NCBI GenBank assembly: GCA_947630115.1
Contig: CANRGG010000002.1
Coordinates: 1-64,000, forward strand
Direction of reading: 5' to 3'
DNA length: 64,000 bases
Origin: an uncultured Clostridia bacterium
GTDB lineage: Bacteria; Bacillota; Clostridia; Christensenellales; Borkfalkiaceae
This document shows positions 50,755 to 59,193 of the stretch, piece after piece (the stretch's first letter is position 1; each line of letters begins with the position of its first letter). The notes under the pieces are model-generated. The model ran no database searches, was not told the DNA's origin, and saw nothing but the letters and a program-made list of their open reading frames with translations. A program made the position numbers and the translations under genes.

Positions 50755-52566
50755 TCATTCCAAAATCGCCTTGATCCGCCGGATCCCCGCCGAAGAGCTC
50801 TGCTCTTTGACGATTTTGAAATGCCCCAGCTCGCCCGTATGCGAAACGTGGGGACCGCCGCACATCTCCTTGGAAAAGTCGCCGATCGAGTAAGTTTTGA
50901 CGATCTGCCCGTATTTTGCGTCGAACACGCCGACAAAATTTTCCTTTCTCGCCTCTTCGAGGCTCATCTCGCGGAATTCGACGGGAATGTCCTCTTGAAT
51001 TTTCTCGTTGACAAGATCCTCGACGGCTTTCACCTCTTCCGCCGTCATGGGGCGGGGGAAATTGAAGTCGAAGCGCATGCGCTCGTCGTTGATATTGCTG
51101 CCCTTCTGGTTGCAGTCGGGGGAGAGCACCCGTTTGAGCGCCGCGTTGAGAAGGTGGGTCGCCGTATGATATTTGACGGCAATGCCGCTGTGGCTTTCAA
51201 GTCCGCCCTTTGCCTCTCCCTTTTCGAGGACGCGGCTCTTTTCCCGGTGCTCTTTGAACGCCGCTTCAAAGCCCGCCGTATCGACGGAGAGCCCCCGCTC
51301 CGCGGCGAGCTCCTCGGTCAGCTCGGGCGGGAAGCCATAGGTATCGTACAGGCGGAACGCCGCCTTGCCGCCGATCGTCCTGTCGGGAACGTAGGCAGGG
51401 TCGTTCTTTTTCATGAATTCGTTCTTGCGCTCGAGCCCGCTCACGCACTTTTCAAACTCTTTCATGCCCTGAACGAGGGTCGCCTCGAAGCGGCCGATCT
51501 CCTTTTCGAGCTCCTCGAGGATAAAGCCTTCCTTCTCCCGCAGCAGCGGATAGGCCTCGCCGTATACTTCCTCGATGAAGATCTTTGCGAGCGGAAGCAT
51601 GACCCCGCTTTCGATCCCGAGCCCGCGGCAATAGCGGATCGCGCGGCGAAGGATCCGCCGCAAAATGTAGCCCGCGCCCGTGTTGGAGGGGATGACGCCC
51701 TGCTCGTCGCCGATGAGCATGACCGCCGTGCGGGTATGGTCGGCGATGATCCGCATCGCCCGCTGCGGCTCGCCGCCGTCCGAATATTTTTTGCCCGAAG
51801 TCTCTTCGAGCAGTTTCAAGGCGCCCGAAAAGAGGTCGGTGAGGTATGCGTCGCTCGTGCCGTTGAGAAAGGCGAGCATGCGATCGAACCCGAAGCCCGT
51901 ATCGACGTTCTTGTTTTCGAGCGGCTCGTAGCCGTCCCGGGTCTTGCAGTACTGCATATAGACGTCGTTGCCGATCTCAACATAGTCGTCCGGGAAAACG
52001 GGGTCCTGTTTCCCTTCGTCGGCGGGATAGAACCATTCGTTGTCCGGCCCGCAGGGGGTACCGACGGTCCCTTCGAGCTCCCACCAGTTGTCCTTTTGCG
52101 GCAGAAAGAAAATATGCTCTTTCCGGATCCCCTGCGCAAGGAGGAAATTTGCCGTCTCCTCGTCGCGCGGGACGGAGCCGCTCCCTTCGAAAACCGTCGC
52201 GCAGAGCTTTTCCCTGTCGAGCCCCAGAACCTTCGTCAGAAGTTCGACGGTCCAGCCCGTCTTTTCCTTTTTGAAATAGTCGCCGAGCGACCAGTTGCCC
52301 ATCATTTCGAAGAAGGTGAAATGGGAGGCGTCGCCGACCGAGTCGATGTCCACCGTCCTCAGACAACCCTGAATGTTGCAGAGCCGTTTGCCGGCGGGGT
52401 GCGGCATGCCCAAAAGATAGGGCATGAGCGACTGCATGCCCGCGACGTTGAACAAGACGCCCGTCGTGCCGTCGCCGATGAGCGAGACCGCGCCGATGTC
52501 GGTGTGGCCCTTGCTCCGATAAAATTCCAGCCAGGTTTTTCTCAGTTCTTTTGCCGTGATCTTCAT
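50755..52566 (-). CDS. Alanyl-tRNA synthetase-related protein, short form, 603 aa
   Basis: Class II catalytic core like AlaRS, with RTVDIDSVGDASHFTFFEMMGNWSLGDYF and GFGFDRMLAF, followed by the editing domain with its zinc ligands HTATH and CGGPH. It stops there, lacking the DHHA1/C-Ala domain and coiled coil that bring normal AlaRS to about 875 aa. The motif 2 region differs from standard AlaRS. So it is either a reduced AlaRS or a paralogue with another role; a full alaS is not in the window. GGAGG is 5 nt before ATG 52566. It follows cysS by 11 nt. Confidence 0.85.
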   Translation of the reverse strand: MKITAKELRKTWLEFYRSKGHTDIGAVSLIGDGTTGVLFNVAGMQSLMPYLLGMPHPAGKRLCNIQGCLRTVDIDSVGDASHFTFFEMMGNWSLGDYFKKEKTGWTVELLTKVLGLDREKLCATVFEGSGSVPRDEETANFLLAQGIRKEHIFFLPQKDNWWELEGTVGTPCGPDNEWFYPADEGKQDPVFPDDYVEIGNDVYMQYCKTRDGYEPLENKNVDTGFGFDRMLAFLNGTSDAYLTDLFSGALKLLEETSGKKYSDGGEPQRAMRIIADHTRTAVMLIGDEQGVIPSNTGAGYILRRILRRAIRYCRGLGIESGVMLPLAKIFIEEVYGEAYPLLREKEGFILEELEKEIGRFEATLVQGMKEFEKCVSGLERKNEFMKKNDPAYVPDRTIGGKAAFRLYDTYGFPPELTEELAAERGLSVDTAGFEAAFKEHREKSRVLEKGEAKGGLESHSGIAVKYHTATHLLNAALKRVLSPDCNQKGSNINDERMRFDFNFPRPMTAEEVKAVEDLVNEKIQEDIPVEFREMSLEEARKENFVGVFDAKYGQIVKTYSIGDFSKEMCGGPHVSHTGELGHFKIVKEQSSSAGIRRIKAILE

Positions 52567-52577
52567 AACTTCCTCCC

Positions 52578-53966
52578 TCAGATCTTCGTCAAGGTGTAGC
52601 CGTCCTTCGAGTCCTTGACGGCATAGCCCATCTCTTTGAGTTTTTCGCGCAGTTCGTCCGATTTTTTCCAATCCTTTCCCTCGCGCGCCGCCCGGCGCTC
52701 CTCGGCGATCTTGATCACTTCCGCGGGCGCGTCCGCTTCCTTCGGCGCATATTTTTCGAGATATTCTCCGGCGTCCTTTTTGAAGAGCCCCAAAAGGGAG
52801 TACGTCCGGCGGATCTGATCGGTCATCCGCCGCGCCTTTGCGTCCTTTGCCTCCAAAAGGCGGGCGATCTCCTTAAAATAGCCGTAAAGATCGGAAAGCG
52901 CGAGCGCGGTGTTGAAATCGTCGCTCATTGCCCCGTCGAATCTTTCGTCGATCTCCTTTTCTCCCTCCGTCGGTTGCGGAAACGCTTTTTCGGCGGCGAA
53001 GATCAGCCCGTAAAACCGGACAAGGGTCTTTTCGGCGTCCGGGAAGAGGCTGTCCGTGATGTTGACGTCGCCGCGGTAGCCCGTCGAAAGCAGGGCGAAC
53101 TTGATCGCCTCGTTCGAATATTTTTTCAAAAGATCTTCGAGCAGCAAACTGTTGCCGAGAGATTTGCTCATCTTCTGCCCGTTGACCTTGATGAGCCCGT
53201 TGTGGATCCAATAATTCGCAAACCGCTTGCCCGTGAGCGCCTCAGTCTGCGCGATCTCGTTCTCATGGTGGGGGAAGATGAGGTCGCGCCCGCCGCCGTG
53301 GATGTCGATCCGATCTCCGAACGCGGCGCGGTTCATCGCCGAGCATTCGATATGCCAGCCCGGCCGCCCTTTCCCCCAAGGGGAATCCCAAAAGATCTCT
53401 CCCTCCTTCGCCGCCTTCCAGAGCGCGAAGTCATAGGGGTTTTTCTTGCAGTCGTCGTTTTCGACGCGCACGCCGTCGAGCATATCCTCCTTGTCCCGCC
53501 CCGAGAGCTGTCCGTAGGCGGGGAAGGTATCGACGTCGAAATACACGTCGCCGTTCGGAGCGGCATAGGCATGCCCTTTTTGAATGAGCTCTTGAATAAA
53601 AGAGATGATATTGCCGATGTTTTCGGTCGCTTTGAGCCAGAGCGTCGGCTCGCCGACGTCGAGCTCCTTCATGACGGCGTCGATCTTTCCGATCATCATT
53701 TGGGCGTACTCGTCCGCGGGAATGCCCGTTTCGAGCGATTTTGCGATGATCTTGTCGTCGACGTCGGTATAATTGCGCGCATAGCGCACCGCATAGCCCT
53801 GTTTTTCGAGGAACTTGCGGAAAATATCGTACAAGATCGCCTGAAAGCCGTGCCCGACATGCGCCTCGCCCGAGACGGTGATCCCGCAAGCGTACATTTT
53901 GACCTTGCCCGCTTCGAGCGGCACGAACTCTTCTTTTTTCCTGGTAAGCGAATTGTAAATCTTCAT
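52578..53966 (-). CDS. cysS: Cysteinyl-tRNA synthetase
   Basis: Class I enzyme. HIGH-like HVGHGFQ, zinc-binding Cys/His residues (YACGITV, HIECSAM, HHENE) and KMSKS in [11 protein letters not shown] are present. The 462-aa length is usual. The start is ATG 53966 with AGGTGA 5 nt upstream; a GTG at 53975 is part of that site. No T-box leader is present. Confidence 0.95.
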   Translation of the reverse strand: MKIYNSLTRKKEEFVPLEAGKVKMYACGITVSGEAHVGHGFQAILYDIFRKFLEKQGYAVRYARNYTDVDDKIIAKSLETGIPADEYAQMMIGKIDAVMKELDVGEPTLWLKATENIGNIISFIQELIQKGHAYAAPNGDVYFDVDTFPAYGQLSGRDKEDMLDGVRVENDDCKKNPYDFALWKAAKEGEIFWDSPWGKGRPGWHIECSAMNRAAFGDRIDIHGGGRDLIFPHHENEIAQTEALTGKRFANYWIHNGLIKVNGQKMSKSLGNSLLLEDLLKKYSNEAIKFALLSTGYRGDVNITDSLFPDAEKTLVRFYGLIFAAEKAFPQPTEGEKEIDERFDGAMSDDFNTALALSDLYGYFKEIARLLEAKDAKARRMTDQIRRTYSLLGLFKKDAGEYLEKYAPKEADAPAEVIKIAEERRAAREGKDWKKSDELREKLKEMGYAVKDSKDGYTLTKI

Positions 53967-53985
53967 ATTGTTCACCTATGCCGCT

Positions 53986-54014
53986 ATTTTAGCATTTCGC
54001 GCGCAAAAAAGCAA
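53986..54014 (-). promoter_or_regulatory. Promoter of cysS-alaS
   Basis: TTGCTT (54009-54014), 17-nt spacer, TAAAAT (53986-53991) on the minus strand. The rest of 54015-54222, between the divergent genes, shows nothing assignable. Confidence 0.6.
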
Positions 54015-54222
54015 AGTATTTTGCCCCGCGAAAATGAAATTTCCGGCGGAAATCGCAGCAGATCTTTCTCCGCTGCCAAAGATCGGCGCTTCAAAAGGAA
54101 GTCGCAAGCGCCGGAAAGAGCCGAAAATCCTGCCCCGCGCCCGCCGGCGTGCGAGAAATCTGCCCGAAATTCACATTATGAGCGAAATTTTCAAAAAAAA
54201 TTTGGAATTTTGGGCGAAACGC

Positions 54223-54252
54223 TTGCATTCCTCCGGGAAAATGTGTTATAAT
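54223..54252 (+). promoter_or_regulatory. Promoter of the DeoR-family gene
   Basis: TTGCAT (54223-54228), 18-nt spacer, TATAAT (54247-54252). Confidence 0.65.
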
Positions 54253-54265
54253 TTTACATGTAGAA
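54252..54265. promoter_or_regulatory. Candidate DeoR autoregulatory operator
   Basis: TTTTACATGTAGAA: an 8-bp palindrome TACATGTA inside a near-palindromic 14-mer, covering the predicted transcription start of the DeoR gene. Confidence 0.45.
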
Positions 54266-54283
54266 TTTACACAGGGGAGGAAA

Positions 54284-55045
54284 ATGATGAAAAAAGACAG
54301 AATCGAAGAAATTGCGGAATTGCTTGATAAGCGGGGCAAGCTGACTTTGAGCCAACTCGACGACTTTTTCCCCGACGTCTCCCAGATGACCCTTCGGCGT
54401 GATCTTCTCTATCTTGAACAGACGGGAAGGATCATCCGCGTGCGCGGCGGCGCCATGTCCGTCAAGGAAGTGCAGAAGGTATCGAGCGAGCCCTACGCCA
54501 AAAAGACCGCCATGCACACCGACGCCAAGATCAAGATCGCCCAGAAGGCGGCGAGCCTCATCGAAGAGAACTGCTCCCTCTTCATCGACGGCGGCACGAC
54601 CGCCATGTATCTTGCGAAGGAAATGCGCGACATCGACATCCACGTCTTTACCAACGGACTTGCGGTCGCGATCGAGCTCGCGCAGAAGAAAAATCTCGAC
54701 GTCACCATGCTCGGCGGGCAGGTCATGAAGGACAACCTCTCCACCGCTTCTCCCGTCGCGCGCTCCTATTTCGAAAATACCAATTTTGAGCTTGCGATCA
54801 TCTCCGCCTCGGCGTTCACCCCCGAGAACGGCTTTTCCTGCGGGTCGATGATCGAGGCGGATCTTCTCAAAATGGCGCGCAAAAAGAGCAAATCGATGTA
54901 CATGATGCTCGACAGTTCCAAGATCGGCAAGATCATGCCGCACACTTTCGCACGGCTCGAGGATATCGACGTGCTCATCACCGACGACGACTTCCCCGCC
55001 GACCTCAAAGAGGCGTTCGGGAAACAGAATATCATCGTCATGTAA
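54284..55045 (+). CDS. DeoR/GlpR-family transcriptional regulator, 253 aa
   Basis: Sugar-phosphate-responsive repressor. The N-terminal winged helix (RIEEIAELLDKRGKLTLSQL...MTLRRDLLYLEQTGRI) is followed by the DeoRC sensor domain (FIDGGTTAMYLAKEM, TNGLAVAIELA, GGQVMKDN). There is no metabolic gene next to it, so the target regulon is not evident. Two adjacent ATGs fit the site; GGAGG is 3 nt from the first and 6 nt from the second (54287), which may be the true start. Confidence 0.9.
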   Translation: MMKKDRIEEIAELLDKRGKLTLSQLDDFFPDVSQMTLRRDLLYLEQTGRIIRVRGGAMSVKEVQKVSSEPYAKKTAMHTDAKIKIAQKAASLIEENCSLFIDGGTTAMYLAKEMRDIDIHVFTNGLAVAIELAQKKNLDVTMLGGQVMKDNLSTASPVARSYFENTNFELAIISASAFTPENGFSCGSMIEADLLKMARKKSKSMYMMLDSSKIGKIMPHTFARLEDIDVLITDDDFPADLKEAFGKQNIIVM

Positions 55046-55064
55046 CAAGATCGCCGAAACAAAA

Positions 55065-55098
55065 CGCCGTCCCGCAGCAGGGGACGGCGAATTTTTTT
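55065..55098 (+). terminator. Terminator of the DeoR gene
   Basis: 9-bp stem CGCCGTCCC/GGGACGGCG followed by AATTTTTTT. Confidence 0.85.
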
Positions 55099-55133
55099 GC
55101 TTTTTTATGGATTTTCAAGCTTTTTTTGGTTTT

Positions 55134-55949
55134 TTACGAATTTTTGGCGACGTAGCAGACGCCCGCGGCGTTGGGGCCGATATGGGTGCCGACGGCGCAG
55201 CAGATGGACAGAAGTTCGCCCTCTCTTTGAAGCGTCTGCATGAGTTTTTTTGCGGGCTCGCCGCTATCCGTCTGCAAAAAGCAGAGGGGATAGCGTTCGT
55301 CCGGCTCCTCCTTCTCAAACAGCTCTTTGACGGCCTCCATCGCGCGGCCCTGTCCGCGCGCCTTGCCCACCGCTTTGACCTGTCCCTCAAGGTCGATCGT
55401 GATGATGGGCTTGATCTTCAGAAATTCCCCGAAAAAGGCCGTACCGCGCTTGATCCTGCCGCCCCGACGAAGATATTCGAGGGTATCGAGAAAGGCGAAG
55501 AGCCGAAGGCGGGGACGCAGCGCGTCCAGCTCCTTCACGACTTCCCCGACCCTCCGATCTCGCATTTCGACGGCTTTCCGGACGAGAAAGCGCAACATCG
55601 CCGAGACGCAGCGCGAATCGTAGACGGTGACGTTCGAAAAATTTCCGTCCCGCTTTGCGAGCTCTGCGGCGTTCACCGTGCCCGAGAGGGCGGAAGAGAG
55701 CAGAATGCAGAGCGTCTCCTGTCCGTCCGTGCGCAAAAACGCGTCGAAAAACTGCGCCGCGGACGGCTGGCTCGTCTTGGGAAATTCCCCGCCCTTCAGC
55801 CGCTCGTAAAATTCTTCCTTTTGGATCTGCCTGCCCTCAAGCCGCGCCCCCTCTTTGAGGGTCACCGTCAGGGGAACGATCTCGATCCCCAGCCTTTTTG
55901 CCTCTTCCTCCGAGATCTCCGATGAGGAGTCCGTCACGATTTTCAACAT
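55134..55949 (-). CDS. DegV family fatty-acid-binding protein, 271 aa
   Basis: Binds a free fatty acid, in some species delivering it to the FakA kinase. TDSSSEIS at the start, TSQPSAAQF, SSALSGTVNAAELA and VYDSR are the family blocks. No FakA gene is adjacent. GGAGG is 7 nt before ATG 55949. Confidence 0.92.
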   Translation of the reverse strand: MLKIVTDSSSEISEEEAKRLGIEIVPLTVTLKEGARLEGRQIQKEEFYERLKGGEFPKTSQPSAAQFFDAFLRTDGQETLCILLSSALSGTVNAAELAKRDGNFSNVTVYDSRCVSAMLRFLVRKAVEMRDRRVGEVVKELDALRPRLRLFAFLDTLEYLRRGGRIKRGTAFFGEFLKIKPIITIDLEGQVKAVGKARGQGRAMEAVKELFEKEEPDERYPLCFLQTDSGEPAKKLMQTLQREGELLSICCAVGTHIGPNAAGVCYVAKNS

Positions 55950-55977
55950 GCCTTTGCCTCCGAACTTTTTCGTCCTC

Positions 55978-56006
55978 ATGATAGCGCAAATTGTTCACTT
56001 TGTCAA
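55978..56006 (-). promoter_or_regulatory. Promoter of the DegV gene
   Basis: TTGACA (56001-56006), 17-nt spacer, TATCAT (55978-55983) on the minus strand. Confidence 0.7.
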
Positions 56007-56020
56007 CTGTTTTGGAGAAA

Positions 56021-56049
56021 GAAAAATGCCGTCCCGGAAGCGGGGCGGC
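56021..56049 (-). terminator. Terminator of pckG
   Basis: 8-bp stem GCCGCCCC/GGGACGGC with one G-T, followed by ATTTTTCTTT on the minus strand. Confidence 0.7.
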
Positions 56050-56076
56050 AAGTTTTGATGGAGTTTGCCCAGAAAA

Positions 56077-57843
56077 TTATTCCGCGCAGTTCTTTTTGAG
56101 CGTTTCGAGGCTTTCGCGAAGCTCCTTGGGAAGGCGGTCGCCGAACTGTTTATAGTACTCTTCGATCTCTTCCGCCTCTTTGCCCCAGCGCGCTTTGTCA
56201 ACATGGAGAATGCTCTCGAGCTTTTCTTCGCTCAGATCGAGCCCGGTGCGATCGATGTCCTTTGCATAGGGGACGTAGCCGATCGCGGTCTCCCGGGCGT
56301 CCGCTTCGCCGCTGCAGCGCTTTAAGATCCAGTCGAGCACGCGCAGGTTGTCGCCGAAGCCCGGCCAGATGAAATTGCCTTCCTCGTCCTGACGGAACCA
56401 GTTGACGTTGAAGATCTTGGGCGGGTTTTTGATCTTCTTGCCCATCTCGATCCAATGTCCGAAATAGTCCGCCATGTGATAGCCCGCAAACGGCTTCATC
56501 GCCATGGGGTCGTGGCGCAGGACGCCGACTGCGCCCGTCGCCGCCGCCGTCGTCTCCGAGCTCATGATCGAGCCGACGAACACGCCGTGGTCCCAATCGC
56601 GGGACTGATAGACGAGCGGGGTGGTCGAAGCCCGTCTGCCGCCGAACACGATCGCGTCGAGCGGCACGCCTTCCTTCGAATAAAATTCGGGGGAGAGGCA
56701 GGGGCAGTTCTCCGCGGGCGCGGTAAAGCGGGAGTTGGGGTGCGCCGCCTTCACGCCGGACTCCTTCGTCCAATCGTTCCCGAGCCAGTCGATGAGCTTT
56801 TCGGGCGGGTTCTTGGTAAGCCCTTCCCACCAGACGGTGTTGTCCGCGGGATCGATCGCGACGTTCGTGAAGATCGTGCCCTTCTTCGTTGCGGCGAGGG
56901 CGTTGGGATTGCTCTTTTCGTTGGTCCCGGGCGCGACGCCGAAGAAGCCATTCTCGGGGTTGACCGCCCAGAGCCTGCCGTCCTTGCCAACGCGGATCCA
57001 GGCGATGTCATCGCCGACGCATTCCACTTGATAGCCCATCTTGCGGTAATGTTCGGGCGGAATGAGCATGGCGAGGTTGGTCTTGCCGCAGGCGGACGGA
57101 AACGCCGCCGCGAGATATTTCTTTTTGCCGTCGGGATAGGTGACGCCGAGAATTAACATGTGCTCCGCCATCCAGCCCTCTCTTCTGCCGAGACAGGAGG
57201 CGATCCGGAGGGCAAAGCACTTTTTGCCGAGCAGAACGTTCCCGCCGTATGCCGAGTTGACCGAGATGATCGTGTTGTCCTCGGGGAAGTGCATGATGTA
57301 GCGCTTTTCGGGATCGACGTCGCACTTGCAGTGGAAACCCTTGATGAAATCGCCGTCCTCGCCGAGCGCCTTATAGCAGTCGAGCCCGACGCGCGTCATG
57401 ATCGCCATGTTCAGAACGACGTAAATGCTGTCCGTGACTTCGATGCCGATCTTCGAGAAGGACGAGCCGACAATGCCCATGGAATAGGGGATGACGTACA
57501 TCGTTCTGCCCTTCATCTTGCCGCGCGCGATCTCGCCGCAGAGCTTATAAGCCTCTTTCGGGTCCATCCAATAGTTGATGGGGCCGGCGTCCTCCTTGTT
57601 TTTGCAGCAGATGAACGTCCTGTCCTCGACGCGCGCGACGTCGTTCTGCGCCGTTCTGTGATAATAGCAGCCGGGCAGTTTTTCCTGGTTGAGTTTGATC
57701 ATCTCGCCCGTTTTTACCGCCTCTTTGCGCAGCGATTCGAGCTGGGCTTCGCTCCCGTCGATCCAGACGATCTCGTCGGGGCAGGCGAGCGCGGCGCTCT
57801 CTTTGACAAAATCGAGCACCTTTTTGTTGTTTGTCAATGCCAT
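56077..57843 (-). CDS. pckG: Phosphoenolpyruvate carboxykinase (GTP)
   Basis: Interconverts oxaloacetate and PEP with GTP/GDP. The P-loop kinase motif FPSACGKTNLAM, the GTP-PEPCK mobile region and substrate loops such as RRASTTPLVYQ are present; 588 aa is normal. In anaerobes it usually fixes CO2 onto PEP. GGAGG is 7 nt before the ATG. It has its own promoter and terminator. Confidence 0.95.
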   Translation of the reverse strand: MALTNNKKVLDFVKESAALACPDEIVWIDGSEAQLESLRKEAVKTGEMIKLNQEKLPGCYYHRTAQNDVARVEDRTFICCKNKEDAGPINYWMDPKEAYKLCGEIARGKMKGRTMYVIPYSMGIVGSSFSKIGIEVTDSIYVVLNMAIMTRVGLDCYKALGEDGDFIKGFHCKCDVDPEKRYIMHFPEDNTIISVNSAYGGNVLLGKKCFALRIASCLGRREGWMAEHMLILGVTYPDGKKKYLAAAFPSACGKTNLAMLIPPEHYRKMGYQVECVGDDIAWIRVGKDGRLWAVNPENGFFGVAPGTNEKSNPNALAATKKGTIFTNVAIDPADNTVWWEGLTKNPPEKLIDWLGNDWTKESGVKAAHPNSRFTAPAENCPCLSPEFYSKEGVPLDAIVFGGRRASTTPLVYQSRDWDHGVFVGSIMSSETTAAATGAVGVLRHDPMAMKPFAGYHMADYFGHWIEMGKKIKNPPKIFNVNWFRQDEEGNFIWPGFGDNLRVLDWILKRCSGEADARETAIGYVPYAKDIDRTGLDLSEEKLESILHVDKARWGKEAEEIEEYYKQFGDRLPKELRESLETLKKNCAE

Positions 57844-57870
57844 AAATTTACCTCCCGTATTATGATACCC

Positions 57871-57918
57871 ATTTTATGGTAGGGCGTTTCCCCTCCGAGT
57901 ATAATTATACCATAAAAT
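57871..57918. promoter_or_regulatory. 11-bp inverted repeat flanking the pckG transcription start
   Basis: ATTTTATGGTA (57871-57881) and TACCATAAAAT (57908-57918) are perfect inverted copies 26 nt apart. One overlaps the -10 region, the other is in the leader. This could be a paired operator; the promoter copy also contains an extended -10, which may explain part of the match. Confidence 0.4.
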
Positions 57919-57931
57919 TCCGGTAAATCAA
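57904..57931 (-). promoter_or_regulatory. Promoter of pckG
   Basis: TTGATT (57926-57931), 16-nt spacer, TATAAT with an extended TGG (57904-57909) on the minus strand. Confidence 0.65.
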
Positions 57932-57968
57932 AGGATTTTCAAGAATTTTTTCCCAAAATTTTCCGGAT

Positions 57969-58907
57969 CTACACATCTTCCACCTTGACATAATCGCCGG
58001 TGTCCGCGTCCTGAAAGACGACATGATATCCATCCTCGTCGCCGAAGGGCCCGACGGGCACGAAAAGGCTCGCGTCCTGGACTTCCTCGGGCGGTTCGCC
58101 CTTCATCGCGACGCAAAGATATCGGGGCAGCCCCTCCTGATAGATGACGCCGAGGAGCCCGTTTTCCGTTTTGACCCACTGCGAATGGGGGAAGGCGGCT
58201 TTCAGCGTATCGTCGCGCGGAAATTTCTGCATGGCGCTTGTAAGCCGCGGCGCGATCTCCCGATAATAGGCAAGATTTCCCCGCGGATTTTCAAACGGGT
58301 GCACCGCGTCCTCCTCTCCGTCTGCCGTCTCCGCTTCGGGCGCACCGTTTTCCGCTTCCCGTCTGAAATAATCGGTCGAGGCGATCGCCTCGTCGTCGTA
58401 TGGCGGCGGGGAAAGCTCGTCGTCCTCGCCGGAAGGTTTTTTTTCGCACGTTTCGAGCTCTTCGAGCGGTTCGCTTTGAGCGTTTGGAAGGGGCGCCGGG
58501 GCCTTTTCGGGCTCTTCCCGCGGCATTTCGGGAGGAGGGGTCCTGCGCGAAAAGACGGCAAGCAAGTCGCTGGGCTCGTCCTTTGCGCCGCCGCAGCAGC
58601 CGAAGGCGACCGGCTCCGCCTCGCCGCGCACGAAACAGACGAGCGCCGAAAAGCCGTTCGAGATCGAAGGGGCGTCGGGAATGCGCAGGCTCTCCCCGCC
58701 CCGCAGTTCGAGGCAGAATTCCCGCCCGGCGATCCTGATCGCAAGTCCGTAGCGTCCCTCGCGCAAGGGGGAGAGTCCCGCGATCTTCGGGGTGACGAGA
58801 AGTTCTTTGCCCAGCCGTTCGAGATAGATCGCGCCCATGAGCGGCGTTCCGTCCGCCGAAAATCCCTTCTTCATTTGTCGGAGGATACACAGCCTTTTTT
58901 CGTACAT
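57969..58907 (-). CDS. Protein of unknown function with a disordered middle, 312 aa
   Basis: The N-terminal domain (about 1-120) looks beta-rich and carries a CCGG cluster; the middle (about 125-200) is Pro/Glu-rich and disordered; the last 95 residues form a second conserved-looking domain ending FQDADTGDYVKVEDV. No signal peptide. AAGGAG is 7 nt before the ATG. About 30 nt upstream CATACACT matches a SigE -10, with TCATAAA before it but at a long spacing. The family is unrecognised. Confidence 0.75.
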   Translation of the reverse strand: MYEKRLCILRQMKKGFSADGTPLMGAIYLERLGKELLVTPKIAGLSPLREGRYGLAIRIAGREFCLELRGGESLRIPDAPSISNGFSALVCFVRGEAEPVAFGCCGGAKDEPSDLLAVFSRRTPPPEMPREEPEKAPAPLPNAQSEPLEELETCEKKPSGEDDELSPPPYDDEAIASTDYFRREAENGAPEAETADGEEDAVHPFENPRGNLAYYREIAPRLTSAMQKFPRDDTLKAAFPHSQWVKTENGLLGVIYQEGLPRYLCVAMKGEPPEEVQDASLFVPVGPFGDEDGYHVVFQDADTGDYVKVEDV

Positions 58908-59158
58908 TGCCTTTCTCCTTGAAAGTTCGTTGTTTCAGTGTATGCCGAAACGCCGTGCGGTTTTATGAAAGTGTTGTAAAAAAAAGTCTGAATTGCGCGG
59001 GGAAACGCCGCCGCAAAAGATTTTTCCGCCGCTTTGCTCGTTCGCGCCTTGCTATCCGTCGCCTTGCAAGCCGCTGCCCCGCCGTCCATCTGCTGTTCGC
59101 AACCCGTGCTGCCCGTCGCACCGCATAAAAGTTTTTGCCGCGAAAATTTTCCGTCCCC

Positions 59159-59187
59159 TTGACAGGACGGAGTTTTTCTGATACACT
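59159..59187 (+). promoter_or_regulatory. Promoter of the PstS-like gene, predicting a leaderless mRNA
   Basis: TTGACA (59159-59164), 17-nt spacer, TACACT (59182-59187), six bases before the ATG. The rest of 58908-59158 shows nothing assignable. Confidence 0.65.
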
Positions 59188-59193
59188 CGGATC

